Shown piece by piece: positions 25,244 to 34,771 of a stretch of 64,000 nt of DNA. Position 1 is the first letter of the stretch, and every line of letters begins with the position of its first letter. Under the pieces are notes generated by a model. That model saw only the letters and a list, made by a program, of their open reading frames with translations. It had not been told where the DNA came from and made no database searches. The DNA comes from Syntrophobacterales bacterium (GTDB lineage Bacteria; Desulfobacterota; Desulfobaccia; Desulfobaccales; 0-14-0-80-60-11): positions 1 through 64,000 of the forward strand of contig JAILZL010000012.1 of assembly GCA_023512475.1 (NCBI GenBank). Direction: 5' to 3'. The translations under genes were made by a program, and so were the position numbers.

Positions 25244-25663
25244 AGGGGCGGGAGGGGGCTGTGTCAGGACCCGGGGAGTCGGGTGCTCCTGGCCTCCCTG
25301 GACAGGAAGCCGTCCTTACGATGGCGCCGGATTTTCCCGGCCTCACCCCCGGCAGGGGCAGGTCCCACCGGTGCAGGTGCCGGTGGGGGGCCCGCCCATC
25401 TCAGCCCGGGGGACAGGGGCGGGGGAGACCGGGTCCGGCTGCGGGGAGAATTTTCCGGATTGACAATTCCGGTTGCGATTGTTAATGAATTAATCAGATA
25501 GAACCCGGTCTTACAGTCACCTGAGAACCGGATCTCTTTCCCCCGGGTGACACAATTCCCCTCTGCATGCCCTTTTGATCCTCTCCGGCGCCCGGGCTCC
25601 CACCTCTGTTTGATTCCCACCCTCACCGTTTATGTGCCCCGGTTTCCCGGGAAGGAGACGGCC
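25244..25663. other. 420-bp gap with a candidate subtilase promoter
   Basis: TTGACA at 25460-25465 is followed by an AT-rich stretch with GTTAAT (25481-25486) and the small palindrome TTAATGAATTAA (25482-25493); spacing is short (15 bp) for a standard promoter. A GC-rich part at 25260-25440 has repeated GGTGC/CCGGTG tracts and no gene. Confidence 0.35.
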
Positions 25664-27151
25664 ATGCAGAGAAAGTGGTTTCTGTGGGCGGGCGCCCTGG
25701 TCTTTCTGGCGGTTCTCTTGTGGGGAGCGGGCGTGGGTAAGGCCGAGGTGACCCAGGAAGGGGACGAATTTCCCGTCGGCGCCTATGTGCCGGGGGAAGT
25801 GCTGGTCAAATTCGCGGACACCCCGGTGCAGCGGGGCCGGGGGGTGCTGCGGGGCGCCGCGGCGGCAGAGTTCCTGGAAAGACTGCCGGCCCCGGCCCGT
25901 CTGGCCCTGGCAGAGATCCAGAGAAAGGTATTGCGGGTCAACGCCGATCTGGGCATCCTGCGGGTCAGGCTCCGGGGACGCCTCACCGTGGAGAAGGCGG
26001 TGCAGAAACTGCGGCAGAACCTGGCGGTGGAGTATGCCCAGCCCAACCATCTCTTCCGCACCCTGGCGGCCCCCAACGACCCTAACTTCAAAAGACAGTG
26101 AGCCCTGGACAACACCGGCCAGAAGATCATGGTCAATTTCTCCATGTATATTTACGGCACCCCGGATGCGGACATTGACTGGCTGGAGGCGTGGGAATCC
26201 TTCGGCTCCTCCACAACGGCCGAAACCGTGGTGGTGGTCCTGGACACCGGCGTCCAGTACACCCACCCGGATCTTACGAAACGCATGTGGAAAAACCCCG
26301 ACGAGGTGGCGGACGGGAAGGATAATGACGGCAACGGCATCGTTGATGACGTGTACGGCATGAATGCCATTCCGACGGTCCCCACCGGCAATCCGGCGGA
26401 CGACAACGGCCACGGCACGCATGTGGCGGGGATCGCCGCAGCCCAGACCCACAATTCGGTCGGGGTTGCCGGGGTGGCCTGGAACGCCAAAATCATGGCC
26501 CTCAAGTTTCTGGACCGCTATGGCAACGGCAGCGAGTTCGACGCGGTGGAGTGCATCACCTACGCCCTGACCATGAAGCAGCGGCACAGCATCCCCCGCA
26601 TGGTGATGAACGCCAGTTGGGGGGCATATGTCAATTTAAACCTGCCGCCTTTCTATATCCCGCCTACTCCTGAGGCGGTGGCCGCTTTGTATGAGGCCAT
26701 CCAAAGGGCCGGCAATAACGGGGTTCTCTTTGTGGCCGCCGCCGGCAATGACGGGGTCAATATTGACACGGAGCAGTATAAAATGATCCCGGCCGGTTTC
26801 GACCTGGACAACATCATCAGCGTGGGCGGCTCCTCCGAGGACGACGACCTCAGGACCATATTCTGGGCCAGCAATTATGGCCCCCAGAGTGTGGATCTCT
26901 TCGCTCCGGGCAATGAAATCTACAGCACCGTGCCCACCAACAAATACGCCTTCAAGAGCGGCACCTCCATGGCGGCACCCCACGTGAGCGGGGCCGCCGC
27001 CCTGGTGTGGGGCAAATTCCAGAACGATAATCATCTGGCGATCAAGGACCGGATCCTGAACACCGTGGATCCGGGCGGGATGCGGAATAAGATCACCACC
27101 GAGCGGTGTGTCACGGGCGGCAGGCTGAATCTGAACCGGGCCCTGCAATAG
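25664..27151 (+). pseudogene. secreted subtilisin-like (S8) protease interrupted by one in-frame TGA
   Basis: One continuous reading frame of 496 codons except for TGA at 26099-26101. The N-terminal part has a signal peptide (residues 1-26) and a propeptide with GEVLVKF, and reaches PNDPNFKRQ. After the stop come ALDNTGQ and a complete S8 catalytic domain: Asp in VVVLDTGVQYTHPDL, His in DDNGHGTHVAGIAAA, Ser in SGTSMAAPHVSGAAAL. Related proteases read QWaLxNTGQ here, so TGA replaces the conserved Trp codon TGG. An ATG at 26129 could restart the catalytic domain without signal or propeptide. A recent nonsense mutation, sequencing error or readthrough are all possible. AAGGAG precedes ATG 25664. 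Confidence 0.85.
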
Positions 27152-27504
27152 GGCCGCGTCAATTCCCTGGGGGGCGGGCAGGTGTCCGGCGGGTCCCGGA
27201 CCGCCGGGATGCCAGTCCGCCCCTCATGACTTTATGACCCGGCAGACAGCCGCCGGGCAGGTCGGAAGGCCGGGGAAATGCAAGTGCAATTCCCGGGAGC
27301 CACCCCGGTTTTCCTGCCCGGTCGGCCAATCCCTCCCTCCAGGGGCCGCACCGCGAGCGCGGACGCCGCCCCGCTTCGGGCCGATGTGCCCGTCCAGTCC
27401 CGGGTTCGGTAGGGGTGGCGGGGCCGGCCTGCCGAAGAGGGTTTGGCGGGCCCGGCGGCGCCGAGTCGCTGCGTTTTTAGGGCCGACAGCCGGGCCGCCA
27501 GGAG
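27152..27504. other. 353-bp gap between subtilase and dnaJ with inverted repeats
   Basis: CCGGCGG (27187-27193) faces CCGCCGG (27201-27207), and an imperfect palindrome centred near 27285 contains TGCAAGTGCA. No promoter-like pair or coding signal was convincing. Both neighbours point into this gap (convergent), so terminator or recognition roles are possible, but no U-tract is present. Confidence 0.35.
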
Positions 27505-28596
27505 TCACTGGTTGCGGCGGCGGCGATCCTGGCTGGTCTGCGGGGGGCTTTCCTGTTCCAGGCGGAGGAACTCCCGGAGCAGTTCCTGCTGGCGGGGGCT
27601 CAAGTGGGTGGGGGTCTCCAGGGCCACCTCCACCAGGAGGTCCGCCCGGTGGTGGTTGCGGACCTCCGGCAGGCCCTGTCCCGGGATGGTGAAGACCGCG
27701 CCGTTCTGGGTCCCCGGGGGAATGGTGAGGCGGGTCTCGCCCTCCAGGGTGGGGACGGTGATCTCGGTCCCCAAGGCCGCCATCACAAAGGACAGGGTGA
27801 CCCGGTAGACCAGGTTCTTGCCTTTCAGGGTGAAGAGGGGGTGGGGGGCGAGGCGGATTTCAATGTACAGGTCACCGGGGGGGCCGCCGAAGCGTCCGGC
27901 CTCCCCTTCGCCCCGCAGGCGCAGGCGGGTGCCCTCATCCACCCCGGGGGGGATGCGGACCTGCATTTTTTTCTCTTCCCGGACGGTGCCGGAGCCCCGG
28001 CAAGCCCCGCAGGGCTGGGAGACCACCGTGCCCTCACCCCGGCAGACCGGACAGGTGGTGAACACCCGGAGCATGCCCCGCTGGCTGGCCACCTGGCCCC
28101 GGCCCTGGCAGCGGCTGCAGGTGGTGCGTTGGGACCCCGCCTGGATGCCGCTCCCCTGACAGGCCTGGCAGGCGGCCCGGCGGGTGATGACCAGCTCCTT
28201 GTCCACCCCCCGGAGGACCTCCTCCAGGGTCAGGGTGACCCGGTAGCGCAGGTCCGCCCCGGGCTGGGGGGTGGGACCCCGCCGGCGGCTGCGCCCGAAG
28301 CTGAAGAAATCCTCAAAGATGTCGCCGAAGCCCCGGAAGAGGTCGTCAAACGCGCCAAAGCCGCCCAGATCCATGCCATGGAGGGCAGCCTCGCCGTAAA
28401 GATCATAGAGCTGACGCCGTTCCGGGTCGGAAAGGACCTGGTAGGCCTCCGAAATCTGTTTGAACTTCTCTTCGGCCTCCTTGTTGCCGGGGTTACGGTC
28501 GGGGTGGTACTTCAGGGCCAGCTGGCGGTAGGCGCTTTTGATCTCTTCCGGCCCGGCGTGGCGCGGCACCCCCAGAAGTTCGTAGTAGTCCGGCAT
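27505..28596 (-). CDS. dnaJ: chaperone protein DnaJ
   Basis: Hsp40 co-chaperone that delivers substrates to DnaK and stimulates its ATPase. The 363 residues contain the J-domain with HPD ([12 protein letters not shown]), a Gly/Phe region ([22 protein letters not shown]), four CxxCxGxG zinc repeats ([32 protein letters not shown]) and the substrate-binding C-terminal domains. This is the type I arrangement, not CbpA. dnaK and grpE are not adjacent. Confidence 0.96.
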   Translation of the reverse strand: MPDYYELLGVPRHAGPEEIKSAYRQLALKYHPDRNPGNKEAEEKFKQISEAYQVLSDPERRQLYDLYGEAALHGMDLGGFGAFDDLFRGFGDIFEDFFSFGRSRRRGPTPQPGADLRYRVTLTLEEVLRGVDKELVITRRAACQACQGSGIQAGSQRTTCSRCQGRGQVASQRGMLRVFTTCPVCRGEGTVVSQPCGACRGSGTVREEKKMQVRIPPGVDEGTRLRLRGEGEAGRFGGPPGDLYIEIRLAPHPLFTLKGKNLVYRVTLSFVMAALGTEITVPTLEGETRLTIPPGTQNGAVFTIPGQGLPEVRNHHRADLLVEVALETPTHLSPRQQELLREFLRLEQESPPQTSQDRRRRNQ

Positions 28597-28655
28597 CCCC
28601 CTGCCACAACTCCTCGTTTACCCGTAAACTCGGCAAGATCTCCAGTAACTTAACC

Positions 28656-28681
28656 ATTATCATCCCGCCGGAGGTTGTCAA
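28656..28681 (-). promoter_or_regulatory. candidate dnaJ promoter
   Basis: On the minus strand a perfect TTGACA (28681-28676) and GATAAT (28661-28656, five of six) lie upstream of dnaJ. The spacer is only 14 bp, short for sigma-70, so the pairing is uncertain. Confidence 0.35.
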
Positions 28682-29010
28682 CCCGACCGGTCGGGACCCT
28701 CCGGCAGGAGCTGCCGCAGGCGCTGCCAGAGCTCGGGCTCCAGGCCGTCCACCGCCACCAGCTTGGCCCGGCTGCCGGCGCCGTGCAGGAGGCGCACCGC
28801 CTGGCGGGGCAGCCCCAGCCGCGCCGCCAGGAAGGCCAGCAGCTCCCGGTTGGCGGCCCCCTTCTCCGGCGGGGCGGCCAGCCGGATCTTCAGGCGGTCC
28901 CCCACCAGTCCCGCCACCTCGGTGCGCCCGGCGCCTGGCACCGCCTGCACCCGCACCAGATACCCCTGGCAGGTGACGGCAAAGAAGGCCTCCCGGGGAT
29001 CCGCCCTCAT
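28678..29010 (-). CDS. UPF0235/DUF167 protein (YggU family)
   Basis: A 110-residue YggU-like protein: VRVQAVPGAGRTEVAGLVGDRLKIRLAAPPEKGAANREL is the family core (KIRLxAPPxxGkAN), followed by LARLGLPRQAVRLLHGAGSRAKLV. The structure is known for relatives but not the function. It overlaps the yggT-like gene by 4 bp; the yggT-yggU pairing is conserved widely in Proteobacteria. Confidence 0.88.
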   Translation of the reverse strand: MRADPREAFFAVTCQGYLVRVQAVPGAGRTEVAGLVGDRLKIRLAAPPEKGAANRELLAFLAARLGLPRQAVRLLHGAGSRAKLVAVDGLEPELWQRLRQLLPEGPDRSG

Positions 29011-29306
29011 CCCACCAGCCGGGCGTAATCCCGGATGGTCTGCACCAGAAACACCTTGAGAAACAGGATGATCGCCAGCACCACCAGGGGCGAGAAGTCC
29101 ATGCCGCCGTAAAACAGCCGGAAGCGCCGCCTGAGGGCCCCCAACACCGGCTCGGTGACATTATACAGAAAGCGCACGATGGGGTTGTAGGGGTCGGGAT
29201 TGACCCAGGAGATGAGAGCCCGGGCGATGATGAGCCACATATAGATCTCCAGGCCCCAGGAGAGCACGGTGGCCACGGCGTCCAGGAAGTGTCTGAGTGC
29301 GATCAT
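29007..29306 (-). CDS. YggT family membrane protein
   Basis: A 99-residue inner-membrane protein with two hydrophobic segments (about 8-30 and 70-92) separated by the family motif ALISWVNPDPYNPIVRFLYN plus EPVLGALRRR. YggT proteins are linked to osmotic-shock tolerance and, in other lineages, to division or chloroplast organisation. Start ATG 29304-29306 with GAAAGGAG upstream. First gene of a two-gene operon with the DUF167 gene. Confidence 0.88.
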   Translation of the reverse strand: MIALRHFLDAVATVLSWGLEIYMWLIIARALISWVNPDPYNPIVRFLYNVTEPVLGALRRRFRLFYGGMDFSPLVVLAIILFLKVFLVQTIRDYARLVG

Positions 29307-29333
29307 CCGGGTCTCCTTTCCGCAGCATCATAT

Positions 29334-29362
29334 CATATAAAAAGGCGCGCCGGGCCTTGTCA
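29334..29362 (-). promoter_or_regulatory. promoter of the yggT-yggU operon
   Basis: On the minus strand a perfect TTGACA (29362-29357), 17-bp spacer and TATATG (29339-29334) precede the yggT start by about 28 bp. The TTGACA sits in an inverted repeat, GGCCTT/AAGGCC (29352-29366). Confidence 0.65.
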
Positions 29363-29501
29363 AGGCCGCAAGTCGCCCCGGCGGGAATTCTCTCCCCTCG
29401 TTGCAGGACGGGGCGGCATTTCTTACAATGACACATCAGACGCGCCGGACCGCATGGGACCCAGTAGCGGCCCCGGTCCGGACATTACAGAGAGGGGACA
29501 G

Positions 29502-30659
29502 ATGCCGATGCGGACATGGGGGGCCTCCCTGGCGCTCCTTTGGGGGCTGACTCTGCTGGCGGGCGGCTGCGGTGCCGGGGCGCCCCGGGAGAAATACCAC
29601 ACCCAGCCGGTGAGCCGCCTCAGCCTGGAGGAGACGGTGGTGGCCAACGGCACCGTCAATCCGGTGAGCACCGTGCTGGTGGGCTCCCAGGTCTCCGGCA
29701 AGATCGTGGAAATCTTTGTGGATTACAATTCGGTGGTGAAGCGGGGCCAGGTGGTGGCCCGCATTGACCCCCGGCTCTTTGAAGCCAAGGTGGCGGAGAC
29801 CCGGGCCCGCTATCAGCAGACCCGGGCCGATCTGGCCCGGGCCCAGGCCAATCTGGCGGACGCCGAAAATGACTACCATCGCTTCCGGAAACTCTGGGAG
29901 GAGCAACTGGTGGCCCGGGATGAGCTGGACAACGCCTACACCCGCTTTCAGTCGGAGCAGGCCGCGGTCCGGGCGGTTCAGGCGCAGGTGAGGGCCGCGG
30001 CCGCGGCCTACAAAGAGGCCCTCACCAATCTGGAATACACCGCCATCACCTCCCCGGTGGATGGGGTGGTGGTCTCCCGGAATGTGGACGTGGGCCAGAC
30101 GGTGGCCGCTTCCTTCCAGACCCCGACGCTCTTCACCATCGCCCAGGACCTCACCCGGATGCAGGTGGAGACCGCGGTGGATGAAGGGGAGGTGGGCAAG
30201 GTGAGGGAAGGGCAGGAGGCCACCTTCACGGTGGACGCCCATCCGGGCACCACCTTCCGGGGGCGGGTGACCAGCGTGCGCCTGGCCCCCCAGATTGTGC
30301 AGAACGTGGTCACCTACACCGTGGTGGTGTCGGCGGACAACCCCGATTTTCTTTTGAAGCCCGGGATGACGGCCACCGTCAGCCTGAAGGTGGCCAAAGC
30401 CGAGCGGGTGCTGGCGGTGCCCAACGCGGCGCTGCGCTTCCGGCCGCCGGAGGAGGCCCCCCCGGCGCCGGAGGGGCCGCTGGTCTGGGTCCTGGAGCAG
30501 GGGGCCCTGAAGCCGGTGCCGGTGCAGACCGGCCTCACCGACGGGGCCTGGACCGAAATCCGCCGGGGGGAGCTTAAGGAGGGCCAACCGGTGGTGGTGG
30601 GCACGCCGGAGACCCGGCCCCGGCCGGTGCCCCGACCGGGCCCCCGGGGGCCCTTCTGA
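29502..30659 (+). CDS. efflux periplasmic adaptor lipoprotein (MacA/HlyD family)
   Basis: A 385-residue membrane-fusion protein linking an inner-membrane pump to an outer-membrane channel. It has a lipobox (LLAGGC), a lipoyl-type half-motif (VSGKIVEIFVDYNSVVKRGQ), a long coiled-coil hairpin (about 85-160: FEAKVAETRARYQQTRADLA on one arm), the second lipoyl half (ITSPVDGVVVSRNVDVGQTV) and beta-barrel/proximal domains with a proline-rich end. The ATG at 29502 follows GAGAGGGG. The adjacent ABC ATPase suggests a MacA-like role, but no MacB-type permease follows. Confidence 0.85.
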   Translation: MPMRTWGASLALLWGLTLLAGGCGAGAPREKYHTQPVSRLSLEETVVANGTVNPVSTVLVGSQVSGKIVEIFVDYNSVVKRGQVVARIDPRLFEAKVAETRARYQQTRADLARAQANLADAENDYHRFRKLWEEQLVARDELDNAYTRFQSEQAAVRAVQAQVRAAAAAYKEALTNLEYTAITSPVDGVVVSRNVDVGQTVAASFQTPTLFTIAQDLTRMQVETAVDEGEVGKVREGQEATFTVDAHPGTTFRGRVTSVRLAPQIVQNVVTYTVVVSADNPDFLLKPGMTATVSLKVAKAERVLAVPNAALRFRPPEEAPPAPEGPLVWVLEQGALKPVPVQTGLTDGAWTEIRRGELKEGQPVVVGTPETRPRPVPRPGPRGPF

Positions 30660-30765
30660 TGGCGGGGCGGCCTCAGCCAGCGTTTACGGTGGGGTCCCGG
30701 CGCGGCGCCGGCTCCTGCAGCCCCGCCCTCCGGCGCCCGCAAGCTCCCGCCGCCGGGGGCCGGTC

Positions 30766-31548
30766 ATGACCCCCCTCATCCGTCTGGTGAAGCTGGTCAA
30801 GGTCTACCGGCCGGGACTGCACCCGGTGACGGTGCTCAAAGGCATCGACCTGGAGGTGGCCGCCGGGGAGTTTGTGGCCATCATGGGCCCCTCCGGCTCC
30901 GGCAAATCCACCCTGCTCTACATCCTGGGCTGCCTGGATCGGCCCACCAGCGGGGAGTACTACCTGGAGGGCCGGGAGGTGACGCACCTCTCGGCCGACG
31001 AGCTGGCCGCGGTCAGGAACACCAAGCTGGGCATCGTCTTCCAGAGCTTCTTTCTCCTGCCCCGGCTCACTGCGGTGGAGAATGTGGAGCTGCCGTTGCT
31101 CTATGCCGATCTGCCGGCCCCGGTGCGGCGCCGGCGGGCCCTGGAGGTCCTGGAGCTGGTGGGGCTGGCAGACCGGGCCGGACACCTGCCGGCGGAGCTC
31201 TCCGGCGGGGAGATGCAGCGGGTGGCCATCGCCCGGGCGCTGGTGAACCGCCCGCCCTTATTGCTGGCCGACGAACCCACCGGCAACCTGGACCGGGCCA
31301 ACAGCCACCTCATCATGGGGATTTTCCGGGAGCTCCACGCGCACCAGGGCCTCACCCTCATCATGGTGACCCACGACCCGGAGATGGCGGCCTACGCCCG
31401 GCGCCGTCTGACCCTGAGGGACGGGGAGGTGGTGGCGGACGAAAGGGAGGGGGGAAATGAGTCCCTGCCCGGGGAAGAGGCCCGCGCCGAGCCTCCCCCG
31501 GGGCCTCCCCGGGGCGGAAACCCCGCGGCTTGCGGGACAGATGGCTGA
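30766..31548 (+). CDS. ABC transporter ATP-binding protein (MacB/LolD class)
   Basis: A 260-residue ATPase. Walker A is GPSGSGKST, the Q-loop is FQSFFLLPRL, the signature LSGGEMQRVAIARAL, Walker B LLLADEPTGNLD and the H-switch MVTHDP. The VTVLKGIDLEVAAGEFVAIMG entry is typical of the LolD/MacB/FtsE class, which pairs with FtsX-like permeases. No such permease is adjacent; the next gene is an MFS carrier. The last ~35 residues are a Pro/Gly-rich tail unlike the family. Confidence 0.88.
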   Translation: MTPLIRLVKLVKVYRPGLHPVTVLKGIDLEVAAGEFVAIMGPSGSGKSTLLYILGCLDRPTSGEYYLEGREVTHLSADELAAVRNTKLGIVFQSFFLLPRLTAVENVELPLLYADLPAPVRRRRALEVLELVGLADRAGHLPAELSGGEMQRVAIARALVNRPPLLLADEPTGNLDRANSHLIMGIFRELHAHQGLTLIMVTHDPEMAAYARRRLTLRDGEVVADEREGGNESLPGEEARAEPPPGPPRGGNPAACGTDG

Positions 31549-31589
31549 CCAGGGGACGGCGGTGTGGGTCCCCGGACCACCCAGACTCT

Positions 31590-32843
31590 ATGAATGTTCT
31601 CCTGTATGACACCTTCGCGGCGTTGCGGCACCGCAACTTCCGCCTCTTTTACGCCGGCCAGGGCATCAGCCTCACGGGGTCCTGGATGCAGGCCGTGGCC
31701 TTGAACTGGCTGGCCCTGGTGCTCACCGATTCCGCCTTTTTCCTGGGCCTCATCGGCGCTCTGCAGACCCTGCCCATCTTTCTCTTCTCCTTTCTGGGCG
31801 GGGTGGCCGCGGACCGCTACCCCAAGCGCACCCTCCTCTTCGCCACCCAGGGGGCCATGCTGCTGCTGGCGGTGGCCTTGGGGGTGCTGGTGGATGCCCG
31901 CCTCATCACCGTGTGGCTCCTGGGCCTCCTCGTCTTTCTGGCGGGCTCGGCCATGGCCTTTGACATTCCCATCCGTCAGGCCTTCATTGTGGAGCTGGTG
32001 GGCAAGGCCGACCTGGCCAACGCCATTGCCTTGAACTCCACCCTGTTCAACGGCACCCGGGTGGTGGGGCCGGCTCTGGCGGGGATATGCATCGCCGCCC
32101 TGGGGATGGCCAACTGCTTCTATCTCAACGCCGTCAGTTTTCTGGCCGTGCTCGTGGCCCTGGCGGTCATCCGGCTGCCCCCCGCGGCCTCACCCGCCAG
32201 AACCTCGGTGGCCCAGGCCTTCCGGGAGCTGAAGGACTTCCTGGGGGCCCGGCCGGCCCTGCGGCTGGTGCTGGTGCTCATGACCCTGGTCTCCATCCTG
32301 GGGCATCCGTATTATGTCCTCATTCCGGTGCTGGCCCGGGACGTGCTGGGCGCCGGACCCCAGGGTTACGGGCTCCTCATGGCGGCCAGCGGCTTGGGGG
32401 CCTTTGTGGGCGGCCTGTCTTTGGCCCGGCGCCTGCGGCACCGGCCGCCCATGCCCTCCTTTCTGGGGGGGACCGCCCTCTTTCTGGGGGGAGTGCTGGC
32501 CCTGTCCCTCTGCCGCCACCTGTGGCTGGCAATACCGGCCATGGCCATGACCGGCTTCGGCATGACCACTCAGCTCTCCACCGGCAACAGCCTGCTGCAG
32601 CTCAATGTGCCGGATCACCTGCGGGGCCGCATCATGAGCCTGTTCGGCCTCATCATCATCGGCTCCACGCCCGTGGGCAGCCTCGTCTATGGCGGAGTGG
32701 CCCAGCATCTGGGGGTGCAGCCCACCTTCGCCCTGGGGAGCCTGACGGCCGGGCTGGCGGTGGCCCTCATGCTCCTCCGGCATCCGGACCTGTGGAAGCT
32801 GGGCTTCAGTGAGCTGGCCGCCGCCGACCCCGAGGTCCGGTAG
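31590..32843 (+). CDS. MFS transporter (EntS-like, DHA3/MFS_3 type)
   Basis: A 417-residue carrier with about 12 hydrophobic helices. It opens with FRLFYAGQGISLTGSWMQAVALNWL and has GGVAADRYPKRTLL between helices 2 and 3, the motif shared by the enterobactin exporter EntS and macrolide or drug exporters of this subfamily. Substrate unknown. The start MNVLLYD (31590) lacks a clear Shine-Dalgarno; the frame to 31530 overlaps the ABC gene and would add 20 basic residues. Confidence 0.8.
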   Translation: MNVLLYDTFAALRHRNFRLFYAGQGISLTGSWMQAVALNWLALVLTDSAFFLGLIGALQTLPIFLFSFLGGVAADRYPKRTLLFATQGAMLLLAVALGVLVDARLITVWLLGLLVFLAGSAMAFDIPIRQAFIVELVGKADLANAIALNSTLFNGTRVVGPALAGICIAALGMANCFYLNAVSFLAVLVALAVIRLPPAASPARTSVAQAFRELKDFLGARPALRLVLVLMTLVSILGHPYYVLIPVLARDVLGAGPQGYGLLMAASGLGAFVGGLSLARRLRHRPPMPSFLGGTALFLGGVLALSLCRHLWLAIPAMAMTGFGMTTQLSTGNSLLQLNVPDHLRGRIMSLFGLIIIGSTPVGSLVYGGVAQHLGVQPTFALGSLTAGLAVALMLLRHPDLWKLGFSELAAADPEVR

Positions 32844-32846
32844 CGC

Positions 32847-32862
32847 CGGGAATTTTTTCCCG
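32847..32862. other. small hairpin upstream of the rpsB promoter
   Basis: CGGGAA and TTCCCG flank TTTT directly before the -35 box at 32867. It may help end the MFS transcript, although no U-tract follows. Confidence 0.4.
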
Positions 32863-32866
32863 CTTC

Positions 32867-32895
32867 TTGGCAAAGGCAGGATTTCTTGTTATATA
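32867..32895 (+). promoter_or_regulatory. rpsB: promoter of the rpsB-tsf-pyrH-frr-uppS cluster
   Basis: TTGGCA (32867-32872, five of six), 17-bp spacer and TATATA (32890-32895; TATAAA overlaps at 32892). The local AT richness stands out from the neighbourhood. The leader of about 105 nt could hold S2 autoregulation, not demonstrated here. Confidence 0.7.
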
Positions 32896-33010
32896 AAAGA
32901 GATTTAAAAATTCACCGACACACGCTTCGCCCGAAAGACTGGTGCCGGACGGGGGCACCCCCGGCCGGTGGGCCTGGCCCGGCGGAGCGGCGGCACAACC
33001 AGGAGGAGAT

Positions 33011-33817
33011 ATGTCGTATGTGACCATGAAGGAGTTGCTGGAGGCCGGGGTGCATTTCGGCCACCAGACCCGCCGCTGGAACCCCAAGATGCAGCCCTTC
33101 ATCTTCGGGGCCCGCAACGGCATCCACATCATCGATCTGCAAAAGACGGTGCAGTATTTCAAAACCGCCTACAACATGGTGGTGGAGAAGGTGGCCGACG
33201 GCGGCATCGTGCTCTTCGTGGGCACCAAGAAGCAGGCCATGGACGCCATTGCCGAAGAGGCCAGCCGGTGCGGCATGTTCTATGTCAATCACCGCTGGCT
33301 GGGGGGCATGCTCACCAATTACGCCACCATTGCCCGCTCCATCGACCGGCTCAAGGCCTTCGAGGCCATGAAGGAGGACGGCAGCCTGCGGCGCTTCCCC
33401 AAAAAGGAGATCCTGATGATGGAGAAGCGGGCCGCCAAGCTGGAGCGGGCCCTGGGGGGCATCAAGAATATGGGCCGTCTGCCCGACGTCCTCTATGTGG
33501 TGGACCCCCGCAAGGAGAATATCGCGGTGAGCGAAGCCCGGAAGATGGGGATTCCCATCGTGGCTATCGTGGATTCCAACTGCGACCCCACCATCATTGA
33601 CTATCCCATCCCCGGCAACGACGACGCCATCCGGGCCATCCGTCTCCTCACCTCCCGCATCGCCGACGCCTGCATTGAGGGGGCGCGCCTGAGGGAGGAG
33701 CGCCTCCAGGGCATGGTGGACAAGGAGGCGGCCCTGGCGGAGGCGGAGGTGCCGGCGGCCCCGCCGGCCGAGGAGACCGTGGCGGCTCCGGCCGACGAGC
33801 TGGAAGCGGAAGCCTAA
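33011..33817 (+). CDS. rpsB: 30S ribosomal protein S2
   Basis: S2 of the small subunit: [22 protein letters not shown] at the start, [15 protein letters not shown] and the [24 protein letters not shown] segment. The 268 residues include an Ala/Glu/Pro-rich tail (about 240-268) beyond the conserved core. AGGAGGAG lies 2 nt before ATG 33011. First gene of the conserved translation/envelope cluster. Confidence 0.98.
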   Translation: MSYVTMKELLEAGVHFGHQTRRWNPKMQPFIFGARNGIHIIDLQKTVQYFKTAYNMVVEKVADGGIVLFVGTKKQAMDAIAEEASRCGMFYVNHRWLGGMLTNYATIARSIDRLKAFEAMKEDGSLRRFPKKEILMMEKRAAKLERALGGIKNMGRLPDVLYVVDPRKENIAVSEARKMGIPIVAIVDSNCDPTIIDYPIPGNDDAIRAIRLLTSRIADACIEGARLREERLQGMVDKEAALAEAEVPAAPPAEETVAAPADELEAEA

Positions 33818-33906
33818 TCCCCCGGTCCGGGCCGGGGCGGTGGCACCGGCGGCCGGATACTGCCCGCGCCGCGTCTGCGGACTGTGGCGCAAGGAGGACG
33901 ATACCC

Positions 33907-34761
33907 GTGGAGATCTCTGCGGAACTGGTCAAAACCCTGAGAGAAAAGACCAACTGCGGTTTTATGGACTGTAAAAAAGCCCTGCAGGAGACCGGCGGCG
34001 ATCTGGAGGCCGCCATCACCTACCTGAGACAGAAAGGCATCGCGGTGGCCACCAAGCGGGCCGAGCGGGCCACCAGTGAGGGCACCGTGTGGGCGGCGCT
34101 GGACCCCGCCGCTACCGCCGGAGTGCTGCTGGAGGTGAACTGCGAATCCGACTTCGTGGCCAAGACCGACAGCTTCCAGAACTTCGGCCGCAGCCTGGCG
34201 GAGCAGCTCCTGAGCCAGGAGGTCCCCCATGTGGAGGCCCTGCTGGCCAGCCCCTGGGCCGCCGATCCCCAGCTCACCGTAGCCGACTACCTCAACGAGA
34301 TCATCGGCCAGCTGGGGGAGAATATCCGCATCCGGCGTTTTGTGCGCTTCAGCGGCGGGCTGGTGGCCTCCTACATCCACTTCGGCGGCAAGATCGGGGT
34401 GCTGCTGCAGATGGAGGCCCCCCTCACCCCCGAGGCCCGGGCGGTGGCCCACGATCTGGCCATGCAGGTGGCGGCCACCAACCCCCTGGCGGTGCGCCGG
34501 GAGGAGGTGGACCCGGAGGCGGTGGCCAGGGAGAAGGCCATCTTCGAGGCCCAGGCCCGGGAGTCCGGCAAGCCGGAGAAGATCATCGAGAAGATGGTGA
34601 GCGGCCGCCTGGACAAGTTCTTCAAGGAGGTCTGCCTGCTGGAGCAGGCCTTCGTCAAAAACCCCGACCTTACCGTGGCCCGGATGTTGGAAGAGGCCGG
34701 GGCCAAGCTGGGGGCGACCCTGACGGTGACGCGTTTCGTGCGCTTCCAGGTGGGCGCCTGA
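33907..34761 (+). CDS. tsf: translation elongation factor Ts
   Basis: Nucleotide exchange factor for EF-Tu. The 284 residues start [28 protein letters not shown] and contain [16 protein letters not shown] and the repeated core domain [13 protein letters not shown]. The start is GTG 33907 behind AAGGAGG; no ATG fits the conserved N-terminus. Confidence 0.98.
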   Translation: MEISAELVKTLREKTNCGFMDCKKALQETGGDLEAAITYLRQKGIAVATKRAERATSEGTVWAALDPAATAGVLLEVNCESDFVAKTDSFQNFGRSLAEQLLSQEVPHVEALLASPWAADPQLTVADYLNEIIGQLGENIRIRRFVRFSGGLVASYIHFGGKIGVLLQMEAPLTPEARAVAHDLAMQVAATNPLAVRREEVDPEAVAREKAIFEAQARESGKPEKIIEKMVSGRLDKFFKEVCLLEQAFVKNPDLTVARMLEEAGAKLGATLTVTRFVRFQVGA

Positions 34762-34771
34762 AGGAGAGACC

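Noticed and set aside
26099-26101. TGA as a selenocysteine codon in the subtilase
   Set aside because: The family has Trp, not Cys or Sec, here, and no SECIS-like hairpin directly after the codon was recognised.
33818-33906. Possible separate small gene between rpsB and tsf
   Set aside because: Only the tsf Shine-Dalgarno and GC-rich spacer are present.
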